Below, piece after piece: positions 11,057-20,810 of a stretch of 64,000 nt of DNA (the first letter of the stretch is position 1; each line of letters opens with the position of its first letter). The DNA comes from Arthrobacter sp. Hiyo8 (lineage in GTDB: Bacteria > Actinomycetota > Actinomycetes > Actinomycetales > Micrococcaceae). The stretch covers positions 3,224,001 through 3,288,000 of the forward strand of contig AP014719.1 in NCBI GenBank assembly GCA_001549895.1, given 5' to 3'. The position numbers and the translations under genes are program-made. The notes beneath the pieces are model-generated. The model had not been told where the DNA came from. It was given only the letters and a program-made list of their open reading frames with translations, and ran no database searches.

Positions 11057-11311
11057 ATGCCAAATCCCGACGTCGTACTCCTCACCAAAGCTGACTGCCA
11101 CCTTTGCGCCGCGGCGCGGGACGCCGTCGAACGCGTGACCTCAAGCCTTGGGCTCACGTGGACCGAACAGTCAATCGACACTGACCCGGCACTGCGCGAG
11201 CGCTACGCCGAGGAGATCCCGGTGGTATTCGTGGACGGAATCCAGCGGGATTTCTGGAAAATCGATGAGGCACGATTGGTGCGGGTCCTGAAGAAGGCCA
11301 TCGCCGCCTGA
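11057..11311 (+). CDS. Glutaredoxin-like thiol protein
   Basis: 84-residue thioredoxin-fold protein with a CxxC site, KADCHLC (Cys14, Cys17), and the cis-Pro segment EEIPVVFVDG. It belongs to the glutaredoxin-like DUF836 group, not to classical CPYC glutaredoxins. It is 51 bp upstream of rex on the same strand, so a redox theme links the two. Intact. Confidence 0.88.
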   Translation: MPNPDVVLLTKADCHLCAAARDAVERVTSSLGLTWTEQSIDTDPALRERYAEEIPVVFVDGIQRDFWKIDEARLVRVLKKAIAA

Positions 11312-11362
11312 ACATGCGTGCCGAGCTTTGTTGGCAATAGAGTGGGAAAACAAAGCGACGCA

Positions 11363-12070
11363 ATGGAGAAGAACGTGACTGCGCTGGAACCGTCCGCCGA
11401 GGCTGTACCCGGGGACAAGGAGTCTGCCGCGAAGCAGATACCGCCCGCGGCTGTGGCCCGGATGACGCTTTACTTGCGCGCTCTGAACTCCCTGCTCGGT
11501 GAAGGCGTGGAACGGGTTTCCTCCGAGGCGTTGGCTGAGGCGTCCGGAGTCAGTTCGTCCACCTTGCGCAAAGACCTCTCCTACGTCGGCTCCTACGGAA
11601 CGCGTGGCGTCGGGTACGAGGTCCAATACCTGAGCCGGCACATCGCGGCGGCGCTCGGCCTGACCCACGACTGGAAAGTGGCCATTGTGGGCGCCGGCAA
11701 CCTGGGCAAGGCCTTGGCACGATACGGCGGCTTCGAGTCGCGCGGTTTCGACGTGGTGGCGATCCTCGACGCCGATCCCATGATTATCGGGAACGAGGTC
11801 GGCTGGCTTCGGGTCAGCGACGCCGCCAATCTTGAAACGGTCCTTCAGCGGACCGGAACCAACATGGTTGTCCTGGCCCTCCCGGCCGCGGTGGCACAAG
11901 GCGTCTGCGACCGCGTGATCAGCGCGGGTATCCGCAGCATCCTCAGCTTTGCCCCGGTGCTGCTGCAAGTTCCTCCGTACGTGAATCTGCGCAAAGTGGA
12001 CATGGCCACCGAGCTCCAGATCCTGGCGTATCACGCACAACGGGCACAGACCCCGGGCCAGGCCATTTAG
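11363..12070 (+). CDS. rex: Redox-sensing transcriptional repressor Rex
   Basis: NADH/NAD+ sensor that represses respiratory and fermentative genes when NADH is low. N-terminal winged helix VSSEALAEASGVSSSTLRKDLSYVGSYGTRGVGYEV, then a Rossmann domain with VAIVGAGNLGKALARY and ILDADPMIIG, and the C-terminal domain-swapped helix (YVNLRKVDMATELQILAYH). Full length, about 235 residues from ATG 11363; upstream in-frame starts add a non-conserved stretch. Its placement just ahead of cytochrome assembly and menaquinone genes fits a respiratory regulon, but I see no clear Rex operator in the window. Confidence 0.95.
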   Translation: MEKNVTALEPSAEAVPGDKESAAKQIPPAAVARMTLYLRALNSLLGEGVERVSSEALAEASGVSSSTLRKDLSYVGSYGTRGVGYEVQYLSRHIAAALGLTHDWKVAIVGAGNLGKALARYGGFESRGFDVVAILDADPMIIGNEVGWLRVSDAANLETVLQRTGTNMVVLALPAAVAQGVCDRVISAGIRSILSFAPVLLQVPPYVNLRKVDMATELQILAYHAQRAQTPGQAI

Positions 12071-12115
12071 GCCGGACCGGGTCTGCACCCGTTGTTTGGT
12101 TTTAGCGTCTAGCGT

Positions 12116-12933
12116 CTAGCGGCCGTACGGCGCCTGGCCGTAAGGGTTCGCGAACGGCTGGGCTTTCCGGAAGTACGGCGCCGAGGCCGGCAGGTAGAGC
12201 ATCACGATCGCGGCGATGCCCAAGAGGATGGTGATGGTGCCCATGCCGATCTGGGTCAGGCCCAGCAGGGAAATTCCAGCGAAGACCGTGCCGAGGATGC
12301 GGGCCCAGTTCTTCCCCTTGCGGACATTGAACGCAACCAGTGCGTAGAGCCCGGCAAAGATCACCGAGAAGATGACCAGGAACGTGATCGCAATGCCGAT
12401 GAAGGTGCTCGTGTCTATGCCTGAAGCGTTGCTTCCTTGCGCCGACAGGGCCTGGTTGAACATGTTCTTGCCTGCCGGCGAGTTCAGCGTAGCGATAGTG
12501 AAGGGAATGCCGATCAAGGTCAGTACCCCTGCGGCAATCATCAGCCAGAAGGAGATGTTGACCAACTGCGGGACTCCGGACGTCGCAGCGGGCTGCTGGC
12601 TCGGCCAAGTGACGGGCCGCCCTGCCCGTACTGCGGGACGGAAGGCTGTCCGTACTGCGGCTGCTGCCCGTACTGGGGAGCCTGTTGTCCATACTGGGGT
12701 GCGGACGGCTGCCCGTACTGGGGAGCCTGTTGCCCGTACTGGGGTGCGGACGGCTGCTGCCCGTACTGGGGCGCCTGCTGGCCGTACTGCGGAGCCGAAG
12801 GCTGCCCGAACTGAGGAGCTTGTTGGCCGTATTGCGGCGGCTGACCCTGCTGGGGTGTCTGCTGGCCGTATTTCGGCTCCTCAGGGGTGGGATTCTCGCC
12901 CGGAGTGGACGGCGGGTACGGAGGGGTGCTCAT
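12116..12933 (-). CDS. Membrane protein with Pro/Gln/Tyr-rich N-terminal repeats (paralogue A, frameshift)
   Basis: The N-terminal 110 residues are a low-complexity cytoplasmic-type tail built of repeated QYGQQ/APQYGQ units. After a frameshift near 12612 (a C lost from a run) come four hydrophobic helices (ISFWLMIAAGVLTLIGIPFTI, FIGIAITFLVIFSVIFAGLYALVAF, ILGTVFAGISLLGL, TITILLGIAAIVMLYL) and a short tail ending ANPYGQAPYGR. The same plan is found in the next gene upstream. Function unknown; such PQ-rich small membrane proteins are common in Actinobacteria. Coding GC content and repeats make the N-terminus prone to slippage. Confidence 0.75.
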
Positions 12934-13107
12934 GGCATTCCTTTGCGTGTCGACTGCAGATACGGCTGCCGGGTGCAACGTGCCCCGCCCCCAGCTCGGC
13001 TTAATTCCACCGTACCCCGACGGCACAGCGCTGGTGATGATTCACGGGAAGAATTCTCGCTGAACAAGCTTCGGCGGAGCTCCCGTGAATCCTGCATGGA
13101 CAAACGG

Positions 13108-13144
13108 AAGGCCGCGGGGTCCTTCCGGGACCGGCCGCGGCCTT
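13108..13144. terminator. Stem-loop between the two PQ-rich membrane genes
   Basis: AAGGCCGCGG (13108-13117) pairs with CCGCGGCCTT (13135-13144), and GGTCC/GGACC extends the stem inside. It lies just past the stop of the gene at 13176. There is no T-run, so it may stabilise an mRNA end. Confidence 0.5.
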
Positions 13145-13175
13145 CAGCTGTGAAATTCCGGTTTGGAACGTATGG

Positions 13176-13850
13176 CTAGACGGCGCCCTTCACTGACTTG
13201 AACCACGCCTGCGAATTGGGCAGCCACATCAGGACCGTTGCAATGAGGCTGATGACGAAGCTGAACCAGTTGTTGCTCTGTCCATTTGCCATCGCTCCGC
13301 CCACGATCGAGAGGATCAGGGAAATTCCCGCAATGACGGTCAGTGCGAGGCGGGCCCACTCCTTGCCTTCCTTCATCTTCATCGCGAAGACGATTTGGGC
13401 GGCCGCCACAACCAGCGCTATCAGTACCAGAAGGAGGACGACGACGGCGATTGCCGGCGCGAGCGTGAAGAGCACAATGGAGCCGAAGAGGCCGAGCAGG
13501 CCACCCAAGAGGGCCAGGAGTCCGCCAATAAGCCAGATCCAGTAGGAGACCTTCAACTCTGTGGGCATTCCGGTCACTTTGAACATGCCGGAAAAACCGC
13601 CCTTGGGAAGGACATCGTTGAAGTTCTTCGGACCGTCGGTAGGCATCTCGAAGTGGAAACCTTCTCCCTGTCCGGGTTGACCCTGCTGCTGGTATCCGGG
13701 AGCGGGCTGCTGGTAAGAGGGGGGCGCTTGGTAAGAAGGAGGTGCTTGGTATCCCTGCGGAGGCTGGTAACCCGCAGGAGGGACATTGCCGGGCTGCGGT
13801 GGCTGGGCTCCGGGCTGCTGAGGCTGAGGAGCTTCGTTTGGGTTACTCAT
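13176..13850 (-). CDS. Membrane protein with Pro/Gln/Tyr-rich N-terminus (paralogue B)
   Basis: 224 residues, intact. Residues 1-65 are Pro/Gln/Gly/Tyr-rich (PPSYQAPPSYQQPAPGYQQQ). Then four membrane segments follow: SYWIWLIGGLLALLGGLLGLF, VLFTLAPAIAVVVLLLVLIALVV, LALTVIAGISLILSIVGGA and FSFVISLIATVLMWL. The end WLPNSQAWFKS resembles YLPASAPYFRK at the end of paralogue A, and both carry a K(E/N)WAR segment before helix 3, so the two are tandem relatives. Role unknown. Confidence 0.75.
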   Translation of the reverse strand: MSNPNEAPQPQQPGAQPPQPGNVPPAGYQPPQGYQAPPSYQAPPSYQQPAPGYQQQGQPGQGEGFHFEMPTDGPKNFNDVLPKGGFSGMFKVTGMPTELKVSYWIWLIGGLLALLGGLLGLFGSIVLFTLAPAIAVVVLLLVLIALVVAAAQIVFAMKMKEGKEWARLALTVIAGISLILSIVGGAMANGQSNNWFSFVISLIATVLMWLPNSQAWFKSVKGAV

Positions 13851-13954
13851 GGCATCACTTTAGACCTGAGGTTTAAGGATTCATAGGAAATTCTTGGCTA
13901 ATTCGCCGCTAAGTATCGGCTTTTACCCGAACAATAGGCGGGTGACACCGCGAG

Positions 13955-14013
13955 CAAAAAATGGCGCCTCCGGGCTGCGCACGTGATCGTGTGCAGCCCC
14001 GAAGGCGCCATTC
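13955..14013 (-). terminator. Intrinsic terminator of the YceI gene
   Basis: AATGGCGCC (13960-13968) pairs with GGCGCCATT (14004-14012), with an inner GGGCTG/CAGCCC stem. On the minus strand a run of T (13955-13960) follows the stem. Confidence 0.8.
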
Positions 14014-14047
14014 GGCCCTTTAACCCGGGGGATTGGGAACCTGGGGA

Positions 14048-14596
14048 TTAGGCAGCGGGTGCGATGAAAGCCAGTTCGAGGTTGATGACAACCTTGTCGC
14101 TGACCAGGACGCCACCGGCCTCGAGCACCGCGTTCCAGGTGAGGCCGAAGTCCTTGCGGCTGATGGTGGTCTCACCGGAAACGCCTGCGCGGGTGTTGCC
14201 GAACGGGTCAACGGCTACGCCGTTGAACTCGGTTTCGATGGTGACCTCTTTGGAGACGCCCTTGATGGTCAGATCGCCCACGAGGTCGAAGCTGTCGCCG
14301 TTGGCCTTGACGTGGCGGGAGACAAAAGTGATTTCCGGGAACTTCTCCACATCGAAGAAGTCCTCGCCCTTGACGTGGCCGTCGCGGTTGGCATCGCCGG
14401 AGTCGAAGCTGGCGGTCTGGATGCTTGCGGCGACCTTGGAGTCGGCCAGGCTGCCGCCGAGTTCAAGGGTGGCTTCTGCCTCGGTGAACTGGCCGCGGAC
14501 CTTGCTGATGCCTGCGTGGCGGACGGTGAAGCCGATCTCGCTGTGCGAGTTGTCGAGGGTCCAGACGCCGGTGGTGACGTTTGCGGGAAGAGTCAT
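14048..14596 (-). CDS. YceI-family lipid-binding protein
   Basis: 182 residues, intact, with the family pattern GVWTLDNSHSEIGFTVRHAGISKVRGQF near the start, then VAASIQTASFDSGDANRDGHVKGEDFFDVEKFPEITF and LTIKGVSKEVTIETEF. YceI proteins are lipocalin-like eight-stranded barrels that bind polyisoprenoids or fatty amides. No signal peptide is visible, so this copy is probably cytoplasmic. The start at 14596 is supported by AAGGAGAACCCC directly upstream. Confidence 0.92.
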   Translation of the reverse strand: MTLPANVTTGVWTLDNSHSEIGFTVRHAGISKVRGQFTEAEATLELGGSLADSKVAASIQTASFDSGDANRDGHVKGEDFFDVEKFPEITFVSRHVKANGDSFDLVGDLTIKGVSKEVTIETEFNGVAVDPFGNTRAGVSGETTISRKDFGLTWNAVLEAGGVLVSDKVVINLELAFIAPAA

Positions 14597-14799
14597 GGGG
14601 TTCTCCTTGGGAAGGTGTGATCGTAGCTTCATCGGTCGTTCGGCCGTACTTAGTTGAAGTGTCAACCGAACCTTGTGTCAAGTATAAACATGCAAATGCA
14701 TCTTTTATTCCACCTTCAGGGAACATTCTGAAGAAACTTTCAGTTCTACGAAACGTAGAAGATTTCAGATCGCCCGCCTTCTTTGAGAAACTGGTAAAC

Positions 14800-15461
14800 A
14801 TGCCCCAAGCAACTGTCCATCTGCTCCGCCATGGCGAGGTCTACAATCCCGACGGCATTCTGTACGGCAGACTGCCCGAATTTCACCTCTCCGAACGCGG
14901 CCGCGAGATGGCCAAGATGCTCGCGGACCACTTCGCTGCCCGCGTCGCGCAGGGGGCGAACATCGTCTACCTTGTCGCCTCGCCGTTGACCCGCGCGCAG
15001 GAAACCGCCCTTCCCACTTCCCAGGCGTTGGACCTCCAGATCCACACGGAACCGCGGATCATCGAGGCGGAGAACCACTTCGAAGGGCTCAAGGCCCACC
15101 TCTCCGAATTCATCAAGCCCAAGCATTGGCGTGAGTACCGCAACCCCTTGCGTCCGTCCTGGGGCGAGTCGTACCAGGACCAGGTCGCCGGATGCGTGCC
15201 GCCGTCGAGGACGCCCGGCTGAAGGCAATCGAACTCGGCGGCGATGGCGCCGAAGCCATCCTCGTCAGCCACCAGCTTCCCATCTACGCCACGCGCCTCA
15301 GCGCGGAGGGCCGGCCCCTGTGGCACGATCCGCGCAAACGCGAGTGCACGCTGACGTCGCTGACTTCCCTGGTGTTCGACGACGGCAAGGTTGCGCGGGT
15401 GGAGTACAGCGAACCCGCCGCCGTGCTGCTGCCCGGTGCCGCGAAGACGCCCGGAGCATGA
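14800..15461 (+). CDS. Histidine-phosphatase (phosphoglycerate-mutase-like) family protein, frameshift
   Basis: HLLRHGEVYNPDGILYGRLPEFHLSERG carries the RHG phospho-His motif; later ASPLTRAQETA and ILVSHQLPIYA complete the active-site pocket. One C is missing from a run near 15190 (QVARMRAAVEDAR restored), and the second part runs to a TGA at 15459-15461. The stop overlaps the start of the following TlpA-like gene (ATGA), so the two are translationally coupled. The same neighbour pair precedes cytochrome c assembly genes in other Actinobacteria. Substrate not predictable. Confidence 0.88.
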
Positions 15462-16114
15462 CCATGGACCGCGATACCACCAGCCGCAAGACCAGCGGCC
15501 AGAAAATCAACGCAGCCTTGACCTCACGCCGCAGCTTCCTCGCTGTCGGTGGTGTGGCACTCTCTGCATTGACCATGGGCTTGTCCGCCTGTGCCCAGGA
15601 AGACGCCCTGGCCCAGCAAGCCAAAGCCGGCGACAACAAGAACTACGTCGCCGGGGACGGCTCGGTGACGGAATTCGCCAAAGCCGACCGTAAGGCCGCC
15701 GTCGGGATCAAGGGCACGTTGTTCGACGGAACTGCCGTGACTCCGCAGGACCTGGTCGGCAAGGTGACCGTCCTCAACTTCTGGTTCGCCGCGTGCGCGC
15801 CGTGCCGGGTTGAAGCGCCGATTCTTGAGGAACTGCACCAGGAGTTCAAGAGCAAAGGTGTCCAGTTCTACGGTGTGAACCTCCGGGACGAGAAGGCTAC
15901 GGCCGACGCCTTCGACCAGACGTTCAAGCTCACGTACCCCAGCTTCAATGACAAAGACGGCGCAGTGCTCCTGTCTGTCTCCGGCATTGTGCCCCCGGGT
16001 GCGGTGCCCACCACGCTCGTCCTGGACAAAGAAGGCAAGGTTGCCGCCCGCGTCCTGGGCGAGATCGAGAAGAGCACCCTCAAGGCCCTCATCACCACCG
16101 CGGTTGCCGAGTAG
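15458..16114 (+). CDS. TlpA/ResA-like thiol-disulfide lipoprotein
   Basis: N-terminus has a Tat-type twin Arg (TSRRSFLAVGG) followed by a lipobox, LTMGLSAC, so the protein is exported and lipid-anchored. The thioredoxin fold follows, with active site FWFAACAPCRVE (CxxC), and the cis-Pro region PPGAVPTTLVLDKEG. It sits at the head of ccdA-resB-ccsB, so its job is probably to reduce the apocytochrome c haem-binding cysteines outside the membrane, with electrons from CcdA. Intact; start ATG 15458 overlaps the upstream stop. Confidence 0.9.
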   Translation: MTMDRDTTSRKTSGQKINAALTSRRSFLAVGGVALSALTMGLSACAQEDALAQQAKAGDNKNYVAGDGSVTEFAKADRKAAVGIKGTLFDGTAVTPQDLVGKVTVLNFWFAACAPCRVEAPILEELHQEFKSKGVQFYGVNLRDEKATADAFDQTFKLTYPSFNDKDGAVLLSVSGIVPPGAVPTTLVLDKEGKVAARVLGEIEKSTLKALITTAVAE

Positions 16115-16128
16115 GTGGCCCGGACAGC

Positions 16129-16881
16129 GTGAACAGCCCTTTCGCCGAGACCATCCTGAGTGGTTCCTTGCTGCTGGCCATCCCCGTGGCCCTGCTGGCC
16201 GGACTCGTGTCCTTCCTGTCGCCATGCGTCCTGCCGCTGGTGCCTGGCTACCTTGGCTACGTGACCGGGCTGAGCGGCGTCGACCTCCAGAAGCAAAAGC
16301 GCGGACGCATGCTCGCGGGAATCGGCCTGTTCGTCCTCGGATTCTCCGCGATTTTCGTCCTGCTCGGTGGCGCGTTCGGCCAATTGGGGACCCTCATCAC
16401 CGGCCCGCAGAACGCGTGGATCACGCAATTGCTGGGCGTGCTGGTGATCATCATGGGCGTTGTGTTCCTAGGCGGCTTCGGGTGGTTGCAGCGTGACGCC
16501 AAAATCCATGCCAAGCCGCCAGCCGGTCTGTGGGGTGCTCCTTTGTTGGGCATCACGTTCGGACTCGGCTGGGCCCCTGTATTGGCCCTACCTATTCCGC
16601 AGTTCAGCTGCTGAGCCTTTCCGGGGGATCGTCCGCGGCGAAGGGGGCGCTCCTGGCGTTTGTCTATAGTCTTGGCCTTGGCATTCCCTTCCTTTTGATA
16701 GCCCTCGCAGTCCGCCGGGGGATGGGTGTCATGTCCTTCTTCCGCAAGCATCGCCTCGCGATCCAGCGGATGGGCGGGGCATCCTGATCCTCTTGGGAAT
16801 CCTGATGGCCACGGGAGTGTGGGCGCCTGGGTTACCGGGCTGCAGTACTGGTTCCAAACCGATGTGAAGTTGCCGATCTGA
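16129..16881 (+). CDS. ccdA: Cytochrome c biogenesis protein CcdA (three frameshifts)
   Basis: Six-helix membrane thiol-disulfide carrier related to the DsbD core. Motifs: GLVSFLSPCVLPLVPGYLGYVTG (first redox Cys) and GLGWAPCIGPTYSAV (second), the latter restored after one missing C near 16577. Further single-base losses near 16780 and near 16832 break GGILILLGILMATGVWAPWVTGLQYWFQ. The stop TGA at 16879-16881 overlaps the resB ATG. Start is GTG 16129. It would pass electrons from cytoplasmic thioredoxin to the TlpA-like lipoprotein. Confidence 0.9.
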
Positions 16882-18631
16882 TGAGCGAGCCCGTGCAAGG
16901 TAAAACGAAGTCCAACAAGTCCGCCAGCGAATCCGCGGAAGCTGACAACGCCGCTGACAACGCCTCTGGCAGCGCAGCTGGCAAGGCCGCCGGCAAGGCG
17001 ATTGACAAGGCCAAGGCCGAGGCGGCACTGCCGGTCCTGGGGATCGTAGGCATGCTGCGATGGGCCTGGACCCAGCTGACCAGCATGCGTACGGCGCTGT
17101 TCCTGCTGCTGCTCCTGGCAGTCGCGGCTGTTCCCGGCTCGCTGTTCCCGCAGCGCCCGGCGAACCCTTCGATCGTGACGCAGTACATCAGCGACCACCC
17201 GGACTACGGCAAGCTCCTGGACTCCGTGCAGCTCTACGACGTGTACTCCTCTGCCTGGTTCTCGGCGATCTACATCTTGCTGTTCATCTCCCTGATCGGC
17301 TGTGTCACGCCACGGGCCATCGCCCACTACAAGGCAATGCGCTCCCAGCCGCCGCGGACCCCGAAGCGTCTCTCCCGCCTCCCGGAGTACGGGACGCTTG
17401 TGCTGCCCGCCGACGCCGGGATCCCGGCGTCGAAGGCTATCTCGGACGCCGCTGCGGTCCTGAAGAAGCGCGGCTACCGCGTGGAGGTGCGCGACGTCGA
17501 CGCCGCCATGCCGTCCTTGGGTGCCGAGCGCGGCTTCCTCAAGGAAGTGGGAAACCTCGTGTTCCACGCTTCGCTGATCGGAGTGCTGGTTTCGGTGGCG
17601 GTCGGCGGCCTGTTCGGCTACAGCGGCCAGCGCATCCTGGTGGAAGGCGATACGTTCGTGAACACCTTGGTGGGCTACGACCAATTCAGCCCCGGCACCA
17701 ACTTCCAGAGCAGCTGGTTGCAGCCGTACTCCATCCAGCTGAACAAGTTCGACGTCAAGTTCGACCGTGAATCGTCGGCACACTTCGGCCAGCCCATCGA
17801 CTTCACGGCGGACGTCACCACCAAGGACACCCCGGACGCGCCCGCCAAGAAGCAGGTCCTCAAGGTCAACGATCCCGTGTCCCTTGGCGATACGAGTATT
17901 TACCTGACGGGCAACGGCTACGCTCCCGTAGTCACGGTCCGGGACGGCGCCGGCAACGTCGCGATGCAAGGCCTGTCGTGGCCAAGCTGCAGGGTGACAA
18001 CTACTACTCCTCGGTGGTCATCAAGGTTCCCGATGCCAAGCCCGATCAGCTCGGCTTCGCGGGGTTCTTCCTGCCGACGGCCATGGTGACGGACAAGGGT
18101 GTCGCCTACAGCGGCGATCCCGAACTCTTCAACCCGCAGTTGAACCTCAACTCGTACTACGGCGACCTCGGCCTGAACAAGGGCGCCCCGCAGAACGTCT
18201 TCGAGCTCGATGTAGCCAAGCTGACCCCGCTCAATGGCCGCGGCATGGCGGAGAAGGCCATCGCGCTCGCCCCGGGAGGCACCTACACGCTTCCTAACGG
18301 CAAGGGCAGCATCACTTTCGACGGCGTCAAGAAGTACGTTGGCGTCGACATCCACCACAATCCGGGCCAGGCCACCGCGCTCGTGTTCGCCTTGCTTGCG
18401 GTCGCCGGACTGATTCTCTCCCTCTACCTGAACCGCCGACGCGTCTGGGTCCGCACCGGAACCCACGACGACGGGCGCACAATGGTGGAGTACGGTCTCC
18501 TTGCCCGCGGCGAGGACCACAGGCTGGCCGGCGAAGCTGCCGCGATCCGCGAACTGCTGCAACGAGAATGGCTGCTCCACACAGATCAGTCCACCGACAC
18601 CGTTTCTTCCTCAACCTCGAAGGACCAGTAA
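16881..18631 (+). CDS. resB: Cytochrome c biogenesis protein ResB (frameshift)
   Basis: System II haem-lyase partner. An Ala/Lys-rich N-terminal tail is followed by a membrane segment (ALFLLLLLAVAAVPGSLFPQRP), further helices (WFSAIYILLFISLIGCVTPRAIAHY; LVFHASLIGVLVSVAVGGLFGYSG), a large extracytoplasmic domain, and a last helix near 18380 (ATALVFALLAVAGLILSLYLNRRRVWVR). The frame breaks near 17977 where a CCC run has lost a base; VVAKLQGDNYYSSVVIKVP continues. About 580 residues in total, normal for actinobacterial ResB. Stop TAA overlaps the ccsB ATG (TAATG). Confidence 0.92.
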
Positions 18632-19693
18632 TGCTCCCATCAACGAAACCATGGGCCAGTACAGCGAGCTTTTCATGCTGCTCGCGGCCGGCACCTACAC
18701 GGTGGCGTTCATCGCTTTCGCGTGGGACCTCGCCAAGAGCAGCAAGATGCTGAAGGCAGTGGACCTGAAGGCAGCCTCTTCCGTGGCAGCCGAGGTCAAG
18801 GTTCCGGTCGCCGCCGGGCGTGCCGGTGGAAACGACGTCGGCGGACCGGCCGGCCGTACCGAGCGCCCGACGTCGGCCATCACCTCCGTCAACCAGACGG
18901 CCGGCGGTGACATGAAGTACGCCGCCGAGCGCCGCATTCCGCCCGCGTGGCGGTGGCGGTCGCGATCATCGGCGTGGCAATCCATGGTGCCGGAGTCATC
19001 ACCCGCGCGATCGGCGCAGGCCGCGTGCCGTGGGGCAACATGTACGAGTTCCTGACCACCGGCGCTTTCCTGGTGGTTGCGGTCTTCCTGCTCTCGCTCA
19101 TCCGCCGTGACCTGCGCTTCCTGGGCACCTTCGTGCTGGGCCTCGCCGTGATCATGATGGTGGCTGCGTCCGTGACGTACTGGACCCCGGTAGGCCACTT
19201 GGTTCCGGCACTGCAAAGCTACTGGCTGGTCATCCACGTCTCCATCGCCGTGATGTCCGCGTCCCTGTTCACTTTGACGTTCGCCATGTCAGCCCTGCAG
19301 TTGCTGCAATCGCACCGGCAGAAGACCCTGGCGGCCGGCGGCGTGGACAAACTGGGCTTCATGCGGCTCGTACCGAACGCGTTGAGCCTGGAAAACCTGT
19401 CCTACCGCATCAACACCGTGGGGTTTGTGGGCTGGACCTTCACCCTCATGTTCGGCGCCATCTGGGCAGAGAAAGCCTGGGGCCGCTTCTGGGGCTGGGA
19501 CACCAAGGAAGTCTGGACCTTCGTGATTTGGGTGGTCTACGCCGGCTACCTGCACGCGCGCGCCACCCGAGGCTGGACGGGAACCCGCGCAGCCTGGTTG
19601 TCGATTGCAGGCTACCTGTGCGTGATCTTCAACTTCACCGTGGTCAACGTGTTCTTCAACGGCCTGCACTCCTACTCGGGGCTGTCGCAGTAG
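18631..19693 (+). CDS. ccsB: Cytochrome c biogenesis protein CcsB (CcsA-type haem handling), two frameshifts
   Basis: Restoring one C near 18638 gives a start MLPINETMGQYSELFMLLAAGTY that overlaps the resB stop. A variable loop rich in Ala/Gly follows, then a second break near 18950 (RVAVAVAIIGVAIHGAG). The rest is the haem-handling part: IGAGRVPWGNMYEF, YWLVIHVSIAVMSASLF (His in helix), ENLSYRINTVGFVGWTFTLMFGAIWAEKAWGRFWGWDTKEVWTF (the tryptophan-rich WWD motif), and a final GLHSYSGLSQ with a conserved His. Together with ResB it exports and ligates haem to apocytochromes c. Last gene of the run. Confidence 0.92.
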
Positions 19694-19742
19694 GACTGCC
19701 CAGGACGGGTGCCTTACCGTCCTGACCCTTTTTGAATTAACG

Positions 19743-19783
19743 ACGACGGCGACACTCCGCACTTGCGGGCGTGTCGCCGTCGT
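19743..19783. terminator. Terminator between convergent ccsB and the PLDc_N gene
   Basis: ACGACGGCGACAC (19743-19755) pairs perfectly with GTGTCGCCGTCGT (19771-19783). Its position between two convergent stops suggests it works in both directions. Confidence 0.75.
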
Positions 19784-19845
19784 TCGCGTTTCAAAAGAGG
19801 TCAGGAAGGGCGGCCTCTCCTGCCGTAGGTTCAATGGGCGAGGTG

Positions 19846-20221
19846 TCAGCTGTTGACGTCGCCGCTGTCGTCGGCCTTGGATTCGCCCTTGAGCTTGCGT
19901 TCCTTGGCTTCGAGTTCGGCCTTGAGCTTTTTCAGCCGTTCGGCTTCGGCCTGGTTGCGACGGCGGACCTCCAGGTTGCGGAGAAAGTCGGGTCGTCGTC
20001 GGGAGCGGTGGGGTGGCTCGCAGGCTGCGGGGTGGGCCGGATGTTGTAGGGGCGGCCCAGAATGAACCAAAGAGCGGCTCCGAGGATCGGCAGGAAAATC
20101 ACGACAAGGAGCCAAGCAGGTTTGGAAATTCCCCGGTGGCGCGGCGGTCGGTGCGAATGACGTCCACCAGCCCATAGACGTACACGAGCAGGACGGCGAC
20201 AACTGCAACAACGCGGAGCAT
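19846..20221 (-). CDS. PLDc_N-domain small membrane protein (two frameshifts)
   Basis: The minus strand from ATG 20221 begins MLRVVAVVAVLLVYVYGLVDVI, and after one missing base near 20137 continues ISKPAWLLVVIFLPILGAALWFILGRP, the two-helix phospholipase D N-terminal (PLDc_N) signature. A second break near 19988 leads to a charged coiled-coil tail, NLEVRRRNQAEAERLKKLKAELEAKERKLK. The domain is only a membrane anchor-type module; no nuclease motif is present. About 125 residues. Confidence 0.8.
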
Positions 20222-20302
20222 ACCGTCAAGTCTAGTCGCCGTCGGGTCCGGTGATAGCTGCGCGATCAGGGTGCAATCAGGCTGTGACGCTAAACTTGAT
20301 CC

Positions 20303-20610
20303 GTGGCTTTCCTCAAATACTCCCTGATCCGCCTGGCGATCTTCGTACCGCTCTTCGTCCTCTTCGCCCTCCTGCAGACAGGGTTGTTCCTGGCAGCGAT
20401 TTTCGCGGCCTCATCGCGTTCGCCATCAGCTACTTGTTTTTCCAGAAGCAGCGCGACGCCGCGACTGCCGCCATGCGCGAACGTTTCTCCGGGCGGGCCA
20501 AGCCCATCCGCTCAGCGTTGGAGATTGAGGACGCCTCGATCGAGGACCGGCTGGTCGACGAAAACCCCGCGGTAAAGGTCGAGAACGACCGCCGCCCCAA
20601 AGAAGCCTAG
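20303..20610 (+). CDS. DUF4229-type small membrane protein (frameshift)
   Basis: Starts at GTG 20303: AFLKYSLIRLAIFVPLFVLFALLQTGLFLAAIFAG, then after one missing G near 20399 LIAFAISYLFFQKQRDAATAAMRERFSGRAKPI and an acidic tail ending NDRRPKEA. Two membrane helices plus the FFxKxRD-type segment are typical of DUF4229. About 103 residues. Function unknown; often adjacent to menaquinone genes in Actinobacteria, as here. Confidence 0.8.
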
Positions 20611-20626
20611 AAGCTCAAGGCCCAGA

Positions 20627-20810
20627 TGTGAGCGAGGGTTTTCGAAAACCGGCCTATATGTGAGCGGGCGATGTGGGGGGAAGGACGCTCGCTCACATAA
20701 ATGGGGTTTCCTACGGACGCTCGCTCACATTTGTGGGGTTTCCTGCGGACGCTCGCTCACATCATGTGAGCGAGGGTTTTCGAAAAACGGCTTATATGTG
20801 AGCGGGCGTT
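20627..20810. repeat. 32-bp intergenic repeat array 2 (three forward, four reverse units)
   Basis: Reverse cores TGTGAGCG at 20627, 20659, 20765 and 20797. Forward units start at 20684, 20716 and 20748. Spacing within each group is 32 nt. The forward unit at 20748 and the reverse unit at 20765 face each other and make a near-perfect palindrome around ACATCATGT. The last reverse unit runs into the menA stop codon. Confidence 0.85.

Noticed and set aside
11318..11362. A Rex operator in front of rex
   Set aside because: The sequence TTGTTGGCAATAG...AAAACAAAG does not match TTGTGA-N6-TCACAA well enough.
16257..17969. Long antisense frame opposite ccdA and resB (570 residues)
   Set aside because: Composition is that of a GC-rich shadow (Arg/Gly/His-rich, no motif) and it runs opposite two well-supported genes.
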